NCBI GenBank assembly: GCA_963971425.1
Contig: OZ020519.1
Span: 20,295,397-20,359,396 of the forward strand
Length of the DNA stretch: 64,000 nt
Direction of reading: 5' to 3'
Origin: Bryoerythrophyllum caledonicum
Taxonomy: Eukaryota; Streptophyta; Bryopsida; Pottiales; Pottiaceae
In this document: positions 1-11,892 of the stretch, one piece after another
Numbering within the stretch: position 1 is the first letter of the stretch
How the letters are laid out: the number at the start of each line of letters is the position of its first letter
The notes under the pieces: model-generated
What the model was told of the DNA's origin: nothing
Database searches by the model: none
Seen by the model: the letters and a program-made list of their open reading frames with translations, nothing else
Position numbers and translations under genes: made by a program

Positions 1-1633
1 TAATTATAGGAAAAACCGTTTTTCCAAGAGGTGTGCCTCTTGGGTTTGAGTAGAATGACTAGCTTGAATTTTTAGCATTCTTGGCCATTACCATAGAAAT
101 TCCTTGGAAGAAGGTTGGAGTGAGCCCTAGCTTAGGTGAAAAAGCTAGTAATTGAAGAAATCTCTTATGTTGTAAGAGTATTATGTGATGTGTAAAATTA
201 TTAATATATAATTATTATTGAATTTGCATGTGTGGAGTCTTGTGTGTGACTTGAATCATATGTATAATTATAATAATATTTGAACTTCATTGAATAAATT
301 TAATATTGTGTTTTGTAAATGCAATTATATGTATGAGGTATTAATTGTGAATAAATTCCTATGCATAAATGCATTAATTATTTATTTAGATCTTCATTGT
401 AAAAATTAGGATACTATCCTAATTAATTATGTGATATGAAATTGTGTGTGTGTGTGTGATGAATTAAATTTAATGTATTACATATGAGTGAAATATGAGT
501 ACTTAATAATGTTAAAACTTCAATAGATAAAGTTAGGGAAGATCCTAACTATGTCAAAGTGACATTGTGAATATTAATGTAATAATTCTAAGTGTATGTA
601 AGGCATTTAGAAATTAATTTGGAGTAAGAAACTTAATGCATTAATGTGAGGAATGCATAAGTAATTGATGAAATACTTAAGTTCAAGTGTGGAAACTTAA
701 GTATTAAGACATAAGACGGGAGTCTTGTGCATGTATAAACAACAAAACTTAAGTCTAGAGTTAGGAAGGACTTAAGTATGAATGACAGGACTTAAGTCCA
801 AAGTGAGAAAGAACTTAAGTCTACAGTGGAATAGAACTTAAGTCTGAATGATAAAACTTAAGTCTAGAGTGAAGAGGGACTTAAGTATAAGTGACAGGGC
901 TTAAGTCCAGAGTGAGAAAGAACTTAAGTATAGACGATGGGACTTAAGTCTGAGTGTTAGAACTTAAGTCTACAGTGAGTAAGGACTTAAGTCTGAATGG
1001 TAAAACTTAAGTCTGAGTTATAGAACTTAAGTCATGCAAGTGTAAGAGTGAAGATACTCTTTTTGTATTTAAGTGTTAAGGACTAATAGATAGGTTAGAT
1101 TTAAGTCCGGACTTAGAGTAGAAATATTTAGAGGCTTAATCTAACTTGTGTGTTGTTCGAGATTAACACTTGTGATAAGTACGTGAGTACGTGAACCGTG
1201 GGACGTACGTGAGAAGTGGAGCGAATTACACGAGGTAAGTTCGTGAATTCTAAATGGAATTAATTAAGGAATCAACCATGAGTGCCATGGATAGTATCCA
1301 AATGCCGAAGATGGCAAAAGTATAGGAAACTAACAAACGTGCATATTCATAGTTAACTCAAGAGCAAGGCTCTTTGGAGGAGCAAGGCTCTACCTAAGCA
1401 CTTAAATCCTTGGGATTAATACCTTAAGAGTGGAATGTTAAGGGTGATATGTTTTAAGGCTTAATTCCCTAAAAACGAGTGCATAAACTTAAGTATTTCA
1501 ATGGAAAGATAGCTTTTTGACCTATAATTAAAGACAAACTACTTAACGGTTGACGCTAGACCATCCCGGGAAGAATTTAGAATCAAGGATAGACTTGTGT
1601 GAGTCTTGGGTGTTTTGCGAAGGTGAAATTTCA
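1..1633 (+). mobile_element. Partial LTR (3' part) of a Ty3/gypsy element
   Basis: AT-rich sequence that matches, in the opposite orientation, the LTR at 48266-50246. Shared blocks include the segment around 15-180 (TAGAATGACTAGCTTGAATT followed by the AGCATTCTTGGCCATTACCA block), the CTTAAG-rich stretch and the AAAAAGATAGCTTT/GGGTGTTTT region near the 3' end. The homology stops at GGTGAAATTTCA, so the LTR ends with CA at 1633. The 5' end lies left of the window. Divergence from the right-hand LTR is obvious, so the two are members of one family and not the paired LTRs of one insertion. It could be a solo LTR or the 3' LTR of an element extending leftwards. Confidence 0.75.
660..1040 (+). repeat. 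Degenerate CTTAAG tandem repeat inside the LTR
   Basis: A unit of roughly 20-23 bases built on ACTTAAGTCTGAGTG or ACTTAAGTCTAGAGTG recurs many times in near-tandem order. Each unit carries the palindrome CTTAAG. The same motif punctuates the related LTR at about 48690-49150 on the other strand. No coding capacity is visible. Confidence 0.85.
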
Positions 1634-2567
1634 CGATTACAACGGGGCACAATCTGCAGCAAAGAAAGCGTATCCGCATACATTCCTCCTCCCCACACCG
1701 CACCCTGAAATACATCTCTTGCAACCATCCAATTGTTTCACAGCTTCATCCACGTCTACAGAGACAACCTTGCTTAATGAATTTTCTACGATGTACTCGA
1801 AAGGAGCCAGTCCCATAGGTGGGTCTTCTGTGACAACCACGACAATGGGAATCTGTTCACGACCACCAGACAAATCAAAAGACCATTGTACAAATCCGAC
1901 ACCCTACATGCATGAAGCCAATATCTGCATTACAAAACCACCCATAGCATGTACGCTTCCATGATGTGATAGGGGCCAATGATTTTAAGAATGACGCCCA
2001 TCATTGAAAGAGAACTCTAAGATCTCTATTCCTTGTACAAATCAAGAGCACAGTGAAGTCTAAAATAGCGCAACATCTTGAACACTACTGTACGCTACAC
2101 TATATTGCAATACATGACAGTGACCTGAAGTATACAATAGTGTTTTACAGTATAATATAGTATGTTGTAGTATTATAGAGACTTCTGCAGAATACATCAA
2201 CATATTACAATATTGAAGTGAACAAGTATCCCTGCCCATGTAAGTATAGAAAAATACAAATCAAATACGCCCATCTCCCATTGCTTAGAGTGCAATACAT
2301 AATACGCAGAATTGGGAGGGAGTAAAGTGTATGCGTTGCACTCAAGAACCGAACAGACGAATGGAATCTCGGCAAATAGACATACAAACGATGTATGTAT
2401 GGCGACCTCACGTCTCCATACATACTGCCCAGTCTAAGATCAGAACTACTTCCCCATAACTAAAGTCAAAACTTCTACAACGTGCCATAGCACATTGTCT
2501 GGCTACAAAAGATGAAAATGCGCTTTCCGCATATACTGCCTACAATAACTCTTATTAGGCACATGTA
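1634..2567. other. Intergenic DNA, no gene recognised
   Basis: Sequence between the LTR end and the first exon-like block. Short open frames at 1539-1964 overlap each other on both strands and show no domain. Around 2060-2200 there are many TACTA/TATAGTA-type short palindromic words, similar in style to 6280-6380. Nothing else is recognised. Confidence 0.5.
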
Positions 2568-3722
2568 CTAATACCGCTGCTTAGTCTTTGCAATCTTTAC
2601 CTTTCCAGCTTTCATCCCACCAGCCTCGTCCCTCACTCCATCCTTAGTACCTGCAGCATCAATATTATTTCTCTTACCTGGATTCTTCTTTGTAGTATGT
2701 ACAATGGCCGCCACGTCAACAGCTCTATGGCCGCGTGTCCGCATCTTGCCCTTCCCCTTTGCCCGTGTCTGTGCGCCAAGAGAATCTGTATCTGCAACCG
2801 CATTTGCAGCATCTTTGCCACTGGCTACGGCCTTTCTATGCTTGTTTGTCTTCAACCCCTGAATCATGTCTCCACACTCCGCAATCAGCCGTGCCTCTGC
2901 CATGAGCTCGTCTTCACCTTCCAAACAAGGCACTTCATTGTCCACGTGTTCACTCCCTGCGGATGTAAAATATTTAACAAGTTTGAACATGTGCATACAA
3001 GGTGGTCGCAATTAACATAGGCATGTCAACCTAACTTGATTCATCCATAACAAGATTGAAGAGAGCATGGGCAAAGACACAAAGACGTCAAGACACCGAT
3101 TCGTGGACTCTGCCTACCTGATTTTATGATAACTTCCTTCTCGTTCGGGTGAACACACGTACTCTTATTGGATGTTGCCACGCCTGTGGGTCTATCCGTA
3201 CGACTTAGAGGTGACTTCACCTCCTTTGCTGGACGCTCAGCTGGCATTAGTTGCTTCGTGAAGTCCACTGTTGCAGGCGCAGGTGAGGCTGCACCCTTGA
3301 ATCATTGGTGACATACACAATAAGATAGGTGGAGATGAATTTGGCTGTGTGGCGGGGTCCACAGCTGTCCGAGGAGTTGTTCCACCTCCGACACCTGTAG
3401 ATAGGTACGAGATCGTCGGAGTGGTGAAAACAACGTCGTCCTTCTCTGAGTTGTACAACACTCGACGTGGGGTGCTAAATACATCATGTAAGGCGGGGTC
3501 CTTCAATGTGCCCGTTGAGAAAAGAGCAGGGTCAAGCTTTGGTAACTCGGAAGTACCTCCAGGTCGAGAGGGATGACGAGAGTCACAACTAGTCACATAA
3601 TTGACCCTGACCTGGCTAGTCTCACCAGCGTTGTGTGTGCCCGTGGTGGTTGAATTGGGGCTATGCTTCACATGGGATGAACCTGCAGTCTCCAATGTCC
3701 AACAAAACCCATGAGTGAGCAA
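2568..3722 (-). CDS. Intron-containing gene fragment, unknown product
   Basis: I do not recognise the product. Two blocks can be joined with confidence: an exon ending at 3118 with donor CAG|GTAGGC and an exon starting at 2956 after acceptor CCGCAG. They define an intron at 2957-3117 (161 bp, GT-AG, phase 1) that keeps the frame open on both sides. The last exon encodes an acidic helix-prone start followed by a Lys/Arg/Gly-rich tail (KGKGKMRTRGHR, KKNPGKR) that could be a nuclear localisation or nucleic-acid-binding segment, ending in TAA at 2568. The upstream block (about 3670-3270) is Ser/Thr/Pro-rich and starts after a possible acceptor (GACTGCAG). Its link to the frame used at 3268-3118 needs another splice or a frameshift. 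It lies downstream of the RING-like gene at 4602-6134 on the same strand and may belong to the same transcription unit or element. Confidence 0.4.
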
Positions 3723-3829
3723 CTAAAGACACTCCATCACTGGGGTCATACAAATATACTAATTTTGTGAACATGAAAGTAGTTTATGACACATAGAGAT
3801 ATAAAATAGCGGAGTCTTTAGTCTACAAC

Positions 3830-4400
3830 CAAGTATACAACCCTCAGCATCACATCCCAGGCACGCACCCTACATATAAAGCCCAGGTATACATTCCACC
3901 GAAGTTGACAGTACGTAGAATATAATACCCCATCCAAGTACAAGTGACATGACCCAAGTATACATTCCCATACAGAAAACTATACCCCACCCGAGTATAC
4001 ACTCCTATCTTGTGTACACCGGAAACAGTCATGTACAACCCACCAAAGGTTACGCCTACCCAAATGTATATCCGTGTAGTTTTGTATACTCCACCTGAGT
4101 ATATACACCTATCAAATTTTAACCCCGTACTGTTCTATATACCCCACCATGGATATACAACCCTATCAAATACATGCCCGGTACAGTTGAATATACCCCA
4201 TCAAGGGTATACACACCTCTCAAACCTAAACCCCTCTAAAATATACACCCATTATAGTTCTATATATCCTTGTGAGGGTATACACACCCATTAAATATAT
4301 ACACGTTACAATTCAATATATCCCACGGAGGGGATACACCCACCCAAATATACACTGTTCATATATATATCCCACCCATGTATTGATCCCTCCCTACGTA
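3830..4400. repeat. Degenerate GTATAC-rich array (left)
   Basis: Irregular repetition of a roughly 20-25-base unit containing the palindrome GTATAC followed by a C-rich word (for example GTATACAACCC, GTATACACACC, ATATACCCCACC). It lies directly downstream of the minus-strand gene ending at 4602. A similar array lies upstream of that gene at 6780-7400. Confidence 0.75.
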
Positions 4401-4601
4401 GCCCTGTTAGATAGCCCACCCTACGCACCCTAATACTTCATCAAAGTATACAGTCTCCATCACTATTCTCCTAACCCCGTCCGGTTAGACATCCACGGAG
4501 GTCCATGCATACACCTAGATGAAGAGCATATCCACACTTACAATATATCCTAAACCGATCATATACCCCAACACAATCTAGGCAGACTGCATCTACCTTA
4601 T

Positions 4602-6134
4602 CTACAGACCCGACCTTATCGCCATAACTCTCAACAACTCACAGTTTTGGATTTGAGCCTCATGATCAAGGTCGTCAGGCAGCTCTCCAAATCCATTGCT
4701 CTTGTACCACTCGGGATGCACTAGTCCGCAATCTTTGGATGCACATTTTGCACTCGTCTGAAACCACACCGTTGCACACCAGGGGTGATATACATGTAGG
4801 CAACTACAGACTTGGATGTCATTGTGAGGAAAGGGAAGGTCGCAAACCACGCATGTCCTCCAAGTCAATGTATTCCATGAGGTACCCTCTACCTCATTGA
4901 GGTACACCATGGGATGTGGAAAAATCCCTAATCCGTTATATCCTGTCTTTAACATCCCACCGAGCTTCACCAGGCCTTCTACCTGCGTCCCTAAGATTCG
5001 AACTCTCCATTCCATCTTGAAAATCAACTCCACTTTGCAATCCAAGTTGGCCTTGAGGATGCCAAGCTGGTCGCTAGCTTGCCTATACATGTCGCTGTAG
5101 AAATTGTTCTGCAGCATCAAGTGCTGCATCTGGGTGTCATCCTTGCAGTCACCGATACGCTTCTTGGCAGCATTCATTGTTGCCTCCATGGTAGAAACCA
5201 GCTGACCCTGACCAAGGATCTGCTGCCGGAGACTCTCGTGATCCTTTTTCATGGTTTCCAACTCCTTCCTAGCAGCTATAGTCTCCAACTTCACCAAGGC
5301 GAGGAATTCCTAAACCTCCTTCCTCTTCAGACATGTCCACAACGAGGAGCTCTGAGGTGGCTTCACGTCCAACATCCCCGAAAGAGGGTCGACACCCATG
5401 TGCTTCAAAGAATTTCCCCCTTCCAAAGACGTGAGCAATCCATCTTCCTCGAGAATTTCAGCAAGGCCCTTACCTGTTAGACTTGCCTTCTCCTTCGCCA
5501 ACCGCAACACCTTCTTGCGCCATGTAGACCTTTGAGTGGTATTGGTGACAAAGGCATACCCTGCCCAGTCCACCTCCATCCCCTTCACCACCTCTGCAAC
5601 CACCCCGAGTGCGAAGTGCCGACCCACGAGCTTTCCTGGCGGGCCCCCAACCTTCTGATAACATATACAGTAATACCTATCAATGGCCTTAAGTGTGACG
5701 TTGTCGGACACCTTCCGATAAGAATACCCGGACTTTCCCCCATGCTTTGGTCCAAAGATCTCAACGAGATCATTCTCACACACGCCATTCTTCTCATGGT
5801 ACTTGTGTGGATTCAGACCACCAGCGTGAAGCCTGTAATCGTCCCGAAACATGTCGTACGTGATCGCACGTGGTGGCGGACCTCTCAACAACACTCCTAA
5901 GGCGCTGTCAATGTCCTCAAGCGCAAAGTCCTTCTCCTCCACACTGTCGTCAAGATTGACGACATTATCCTCTTCCTCCTCTTCCTCTTCTTCCTCCTCC
6001 GACTCTTTCTCCTCCGACTCTTCTTTCGAGTCATCATCGCTCTCACTCATCTCCTCTGAGACGGAGTCGCTCCTCGCAATGGACAGTGCTACCTTTTTGG
6101 CCAGCCGCCTGTCCTTCTTCTCCTGCCTCCCCAT
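4602..6134 (-). pseudogene. Acidic, coiled-coil, RING-like zinc-finger protein (one in-frame stop)
   Basis: A single frame of 511 codons starting with ATG at 6134 and broken only by one TAG at 5310-5312 (KEV*EFL). In order: a basic start (KKDRRLAKK), a strongly acidic run around residues 45-57 (a stretch of consecutive Glu), a globular segment around 85-215 with a 'EVDWAGYAF' motif, a Lys/Glu-rich coiled coil after the stop (about residues 280-370), and a Cys/His-rich finger at nucleotides 4853-4728 (CVVC, CSCLHVYHPWC, CASKDC). The finger follows the general RING-H2 spacing but the last pair is atypical. Family knowledge: RING fingers usually act in ubiquitin transfer; this role is an inference. 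The overall order (N-terminal VDW-type domain, coiled coil, RING) matches the RH copies elsewhere in the window, although sequence identity is low. The TAG could be a CAG-to-TAG decay mutation or an assembly or allele difference. Confidence 0.6.
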
Positions 6135-6779
6135 GTCTGTCCACTAAAGTTGCTCTGCTTATTCACACCGTCTACAATTACATTTAGAGGATGTTATAAA
6201 CTGAAGACAGATACCATAGGCAAGCTATCAAATTCTGACCGAAATGAAAACCAACTACGAGAAGCATAGCATACTCTGTAGTATACTACACTGCCAAGTA
6301 TTAAGAGTACATGGGTGTGACATATACACAGCAGTATACAAGAGTGTAATACATAATAGAGTGTTTGAGTACGACATGTAAATTACTACTCTCACAATCA
6401 AGGGATGGAAGGGCTATCATCTGAAACAACTTCATAAGTTTAGGACTTCAACGAGCAATATACTAATGAAGTGCAACTCATCCCATGTACAAACTTTGGT
6501 GCTTACCTCGAAGGTGTAGAGGAACTATTGTAGACACGGTGACGCGTTGACCAAACGCGGCGCCACAGGCTCCTTGAAATATGGACTAGTTTCTAAAACC
6601 ATTACCATCACGGTTGCCTTCCCATATCGCCTCGTGCTTCAACGCCTCAGAATCACAACCCACAAGGTTGATATCACACCATATAGTGGACCTCAAAATA
6701 CTACAATGACATGTGTCGGAAGAAATTTATTGCAATATAGTATACTACAATGTATATGAGTATATTCCATGCAACATTC
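6135..6779. other. 5' flank of the RING-like gene, no gene recognised
   Basis: AT-rich upstream region of the minus-strand gene. The stretch 6280-6380 has many TATAC/GTATAC words (AGTATACTACACTG, CAGTATACAAGAG). A 70-codon open frame on the plus strand at 6547-6759 has no recognisable domain and is not called. Confidence 0.4.
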
Positions 6780-7400
6780 CTACTTGCTCTCATATGCTTT
6801 CAGTCGTCCAAATACACACCCAGTCAATACAACCCCACTAGATACACACCATAAACAAGGTCCACATCCTCAGCAAAGAAGACACACCCTCAGCGAAGCA
6901 TACACACCATCAGCGAAGAATACACACCCTCAACAAAGATGACACACCCTCAGCGAAGCATACACACCATCAACAAAGAATACACACCGTTAGCAAAGCA
7001 TACACACCATCAGGGAAGAATACACACCATTAGGGAAGAATACACACCCTCAACTAAGAAAAGACCCGGGTATACATCATACACCCGGGTATACAATTTA
7101 TAAGTAGGTAAACATCCAACCTGGGTATACACCCATATCCAAGTATAGATCATACATCTAGGTATACAATTTATAAGTAGATATACATCCAACCCGGGTA
7201 TACATCCATACCCAAGTATACAAGGTACCCGTGTATACAACCCCACATATGTAACATCACAATCCCACGTATGTAACATCAAAACCCCAGGTATACAACT
7301 GAACCCGGATAAACAACCCAGACATGTAACCTACCCGGATATACAACCTAACAGGGTATACAATCTACTTAGGTAAAGTACCTACCCGGCTATACAACCA
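6780..7400. repeat. GTATAC-rich array (right) with 22-bp tandem repeat
   Basis: From about 6840 to 7060 a 22-base unit close to CATACACACCATCAGCGAAGAA is repeated in tandem with single-base variants. From 7060 to 7400 it passes into the same GTATACAACCC-type array seen at 3830-4400, with CCCGGGTATACA words. The edges of both arrays share an ACCCTCARCATCACA word (3841 and about 7410), so the two arrays could be remnants of direct terminal repeats around the 4602-6134 gene. Confidence 0.7.
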
Positions 7401-9047
7401 CGTCACAAGTTGACCCTCAACATCACAGCTTCATCCACCCTAAATCCTGAACACCACATGCTCATCCACTTCCATCCCGACGTATGAACTCATCCTTGCC
7501 TATGTACCCTTTGAGTTCTAGATGCATATTTCTATGGCTATATACTAAGTTGTAATGGGAACAGAAACTGGTTTTGCCCATACACGTATCTAATTGCAAT
7601 AAAGTCATGACATACCTAAATACTTTGTCAATCTTCATGTGGAGCTCGTCTTCACCACCTTCTAAGTACGCTAGGCCGAACTGACCAGCATTCGGGGCTG
7701 ATCATGCAACATCTCCATCTACTTAGAAACTTGTGACGGCAAGGACCAGAATTAAACCCTACAATGTGTTATAGGTGACATGAAACATCAACACCAACAC
7801 GAAGTTATCCTAAAACTGAAGATGAACTTTATCATTCGACAACCAATTCGTGTCAACAAAGAGAGCACAAACCTCAGACTCCCCGCACCTCCCAGCGCGC
7901 GCCTAGAGTACAGTAGAGCTTCCGATGGCAGTGTTGGAGGCCACCCTAAACCCTCTCGACCTGTCCGACCTGACCACCCTGCGGAGACCACGTTTCCACG
8001 TCCCTGCAGCCGCTCTCAACCCTGCACATAGCACCCTGTAGATAGTGTGAAGATGACATCCACGACAAAATGGCGCTCCAATAAACCCTCTTCTTCTCTT
8101 CCTCTCTCTTCTCACAGTCTCCCTAACCTTCACCGTGCTTTCCAAGCGGATCGTAAACGAGGAAACACGAAGGAGTATCTACTACATCCACCCTAAACCC
8201 TAAACTCTAGAGTAGAAATCTAGAGCAAGAGAAGGGCTTAGCCAGCGCGGTTGGAGTACAAAAACAACAAAACCTTCCAATCATGCACACGAGCGTCAGC
8301 TCCACCGTTGCTCCAAAATACTGCGCCGAAACGGAAATTATTCAGGAATAGAGCCGAGATCAAACCTCTCCTAGAACCCTACTGCAAGCCCGCCTACCAA
8401 GATGAAGACCGCGATACCTCCTGACAACTATCTTCAGCAAAATGACGTGAAACTCACCATGATAGCTGAAATTTAGAACGAGATGCGAGGGATGCTTATA
8501 GTGATGGCTGAAACGCGCATCTAGGACTGGCTCCGATGTTGCGCAGGTGAAGCCCATAGCCATGACGCACACCCTTTCGTCATATCTAAATTTGCAACGT
8601 TCCTGAGTCGCTAGGCGTTGGGGCTTCACAATCTCTTCCTCGATCGCACGACGCCTTGCCAACGCCTCCAACGTCGTAGAACCCTAATGCGCACACGCAA
8701 AGTCCAGCTTAGATCGATGAACTCGCAACATTCTAAACCCTCTTCACCGAGCAAACACCCACAGCTGCACAACAAAGAATGAGAGCTCCTAAGCAGGAAC
8801 GGCCCAGCTAGTTCCCCCTTGAAATGCGCGCAAATCGATTAACTGCCACGCCACGCGTCGATACACCATACGTTCACTTCAATGCGCCGTTGTTGACCAT
8901 TAAGTCACATCTAAGATCAACTCAACTGCCACAATTAGCCAAGGTACAGGAAATGGACGGTGCTAATTGATCGAGCTGGTTTACAAAGGGCTGCGGGAAA
9001 ATATACGTGGAGGTATATTTTTTTTTCCCAAAAGTGAGTAACCCTAG
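7401..9047. other. Intergenic/leader-like DNA with telo-box motifs
   Basis: No gene recognised. The minus-strand open frame at 8360-8671 has no recognisable domain. At 8191-8204 CCCTAAACCCTAAA gives two telomere-type units, and AACCCTAA words occur again near 8687. In plants such telo-boxes (AAACCCTAA) are common in 5' leaders of translation-related genes, so a decayed promoter or leader is possible. This is an inference only. Confidence 0.35.
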
Positions 9048-10517
9048 CTGACTTTCACCCTTGAAGTCAATGATAAAAACATTGTTATTGACCAGCAACG
9101 ACGTGATATGGAGGAGCTCCAATTTGCCCTACAAGCTAGTACAATGACCACAGAAGATCGGAATCCACGACGGGAGGAGGAAGTGCTTGTACACGTGTCA
9201 ACCCAAGACGATTCATTGTCGTTTGATGAGGCCCCTACCAACGCAGACAAAACTATGGTCAACAAAGAAGAGGGTGCGGGGGGTGACGGTGGCAAAGAGC
9301 TCGCTAAAGCGCTTGAAGAGAATTCAAGACTACAAAGTTGCTTGGATGTGTTGGTAGAACATTACTATCAATGGAAGTTGGCCTACGTCTTCACGGTCGA
9401 TTGGTCCCGACAATTGGTTGCGGAATTCCAAAAAATCGACAACAACTATATCGAAAACAACCAGGAGAGGGTGTTTGGTTTGACATCGTAGGCCCTTGTA
9501 GATGATCTTTTCAAGATGGATGAAATGGCGATGGTGAAAACCGCCGGTGGGCAAACAACCATCGATTGGTCCCATTACAAATGGGATTTTAAAAAGGAAT
9601 TTTCATCCACCCTCGATCATCGGGGCAACCCGATGTTATTGTAGCCACAACCTTCGAGCTTCGTATCCGATGGTACGACTTGCTCAATTTATCTAAACCC
9701 ATTTGGTCCAGAAGGTGGGATGCATCTAGGCACTTGTGAGCACTTGTACCATCCATTTTGTTTGATTAGCTTGATGGTTGTACGCCGGCGGTGCTCATTG
9801 TGCAAGGTCCCTTTTCACGAGCGATTGTACAAACTTTTTGGATTAGTTCCATACATGCCTCCGCATTGGGAGTTCAATGTGACGAACGCCCCTAATCAAT
9901 CACAAATGTGGGGAAAGGATTTGATGTGGAGCTGGAAACTGAAGATGCACTCGTTGGATAAGACGCACCTCTCAAACGAGTGGGGTTGGAAACGGGATTC
10001 GGAGCAGATTGTTCGGGTGTGCAAGAATTTGATCCCGTTGAAGGACAAATACGGTCAAGGAAAATGAAATTTCTTCTACCAATGATTTAACGGGCATTGG
10101 GACGAGAATGGGGAGCAATTTCGATTCGGACCTCATCCACAGCAATGGTTGTGGGCCGTTGACGGAGTTCGCATCACTGACGACAATGGGGATCGCATTT
10201 CTCACGACGTTGACCAACCGGACCCGCAAGAACTAAGACAATTATCGGAATTAGAGTGGAAAGAAATTTTCCGAAATAACGGAATGGACTTCTTGCTCGA
10301 TGTGCACAGTCTAGGGACACGGCAAGCACTCGATCAGCTCATGCAATCCCAAATCCTAAGGGCCGTGTTGGATGAATATGGACCAGCGAGGAGAACACGA
10401 TCGGCATCTCGTAGACTTGTATTGGGCTCAGATGAAGACCTCCATATGCACGTAGGGGCACAGGACAACGAGGCAGGGGCGAGTGGCACTACTAATAGCC
10501 CGATGAATATTGACTAG
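9048..10517 (+). pseudogene. RH-family RING-H2 protein, C-terminal two thirds (copy B)
   Basis: One frame runs from CTG at 9048 (just after a TAG that could be an acceptor CCCTAG) to TAG at 10515-10517. It is broken by four in-frame stops at 9489 (TAG), 9642 (TAG), 10065 (TGA) and 10083 (TGA), with no indel. The first part is a coiled coil (KELAKALEENSRLQSCLD). The finger region (about 9670-9815) keeps PFGPEG, GTCEHLYHPFC and RCSLCKVPFH, but the second Cys of the first CxxC is Tyr and the internal Cys is Gly, so zinc binding is likely lost. The C-terminal part (after 10149) is charged, with a TRSASRR motif. Copies D and E show the intact form. The N-terminal domain is missing here; an unrelated partial copy of it (C) lies downstream. 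Confidence 0.75.
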
Positions 10518-10734
10518 GTGTATTTTTTTTTTGCGGTACCAAGAGACATTATTCTTACAATGCTTCATCTTTTAGCGTTTAATGTATTTTCCCATTTTCG
10601 TACTACATTATGGATACTAAAAAAATATGAATAGTAGTGTCTACATTCTACTTGATAATAGTGGTGTGATTATGGATGTACTTATGCCTCAGAAGGATTT
10701 GTGCGTTTGTGTAAAAAAAATGGTGTGGACCAAG

Positions 10735-11480
10735 TTTTAAACCTCCAAACATTTTTAATCCCTAAAGGACCAAGGCATTTTTGCACCAAAAACACTTCAA
10801 AACTGCGAGGCTATAGTATAATGCCTAAGAAGGGAGACAAAACCTTTTTATTTCTACATCTAACCGTAGGGTCTCAATAAATACTTCTTTGTTATTGTCC
10901 CCACAAAATTTCATAAATTTTAATCGCACGGATTGAAAGGCTTGCATAGCTCCCATGCTGTTTACTACTTGGTATCAAATTTTTGCACTAGATAAGGCCT
11001 AAATCCATTACTAATGGTAGTTTAGGATGATGTTAGTTCCTTATACACCAATTGTTAGAGGTAGAAAAAGGGTGTAGCTTATTCAAGTCAACTATGCTAG
11101 TAGTGGAAGCTAAAAAATAGGCAATTAACGTTTTAAATTTTAGATACTTGATATGTTTTAGATTGATGATCCAAACGGTCAATATGAAGGTCTACACCAC
11201 ATATTGTTGTGGAAAAAATCAAAAGTATAAAAAGTTAAAATCTCTAAGTTTTATGTGGTAAGACGTTTTTGTTTTTGGTACCTTGCCCATTTTATTTTTG
11301 GCAATATGTGAAAATCTTTGACTTGAGTTGAAGCGTTATTTTCCACTATAGACAAGGAATTTTTTTTTAATTTGAAAGGAAATAATTTTCTATACTCTTA
11401 TGTTTGCTCCAAAACTAATAGGGAGCTAATAAAGGAGTTCCTTATTGGAGAGCATGCTATCAAAGTACAAAAGTTGTACT
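10735..11480 (+). repeat. RH-family 3' repeat (single copy after copy B)
   Basis: Noncoding AT-rich block starting around CCCTAAAGGACCAA. It shares ordered words with 34500-36070 and, inverted, with 40140-40600: CAAAAACACTTCAAAA, AACCGTAGGGTCTCAATAAA, CGCACGGATTGAAAG, TATTGTTGTGGAAAAA, TTTGGTACCTTGCCC. It always lies downstream of an RH-family C terminus, so it is part of the mobile unit or its 3' untranslated region. In this copy the segment after GGATTGAAAG is replaced by CTTGCATAGCTCCCATGCT. Confidence 0.8.
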
Positions 11481-11701
11481 TTTCATTTTGCCTCCCTCTC
11501 TAGAACTAGGGAAAGACATAATCTGCATGTTATTTTAAGTGCATTAGAATCTTGTCGGAACCAAAAATAATACACCCCATATTTAATTGTGCACCCGCCT
11601 CATGGAGATGAGGAGTGCCTTGGCCAAGCAAAAGTGGCCTCAAACGCCTCCTTCATGAGTTTTGTGAGGACAAACCCCCCCCCAAATTTACAACCAAACG
11701 T

Positions 11702-11729
11702 CCCCGCCCCTATTGACGCAGGGGCGGGG
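11702..11729. repeat. Perfect GC-rich hairpin upstream of copy C
   Basis: Arms CCCCGCCCCT and AGGGGCGGGG (10 bp, perfect) around the loop ATTGACGC. A further partial arm CCGCCCCTA follows at 11736. It lies about 160 bases upstream of the ATG of copy C, within an otherwise ordinary stretch. Confidence 0.85.
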
Positions 11730-11892
11730 ATGTCTCCGCCCCTACTGGATTATTATTTTAATGGAGGGACTCCTCATTTGTCCCCGCCTCGCATACTTCT
11801 ATCCACCATCTCTTCATTGAGCTCGATGTTGGCGTCGTGCGAGGTCTAATTCATCCATCCATGCCAGAATTTTGCATTCACACGTGCACACC

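Noticed and set aside
660..1040. CRISPR-like array
   Set aside because: The unit is short, degenerate, without uniform spacers, and lies inside a plant LTR.
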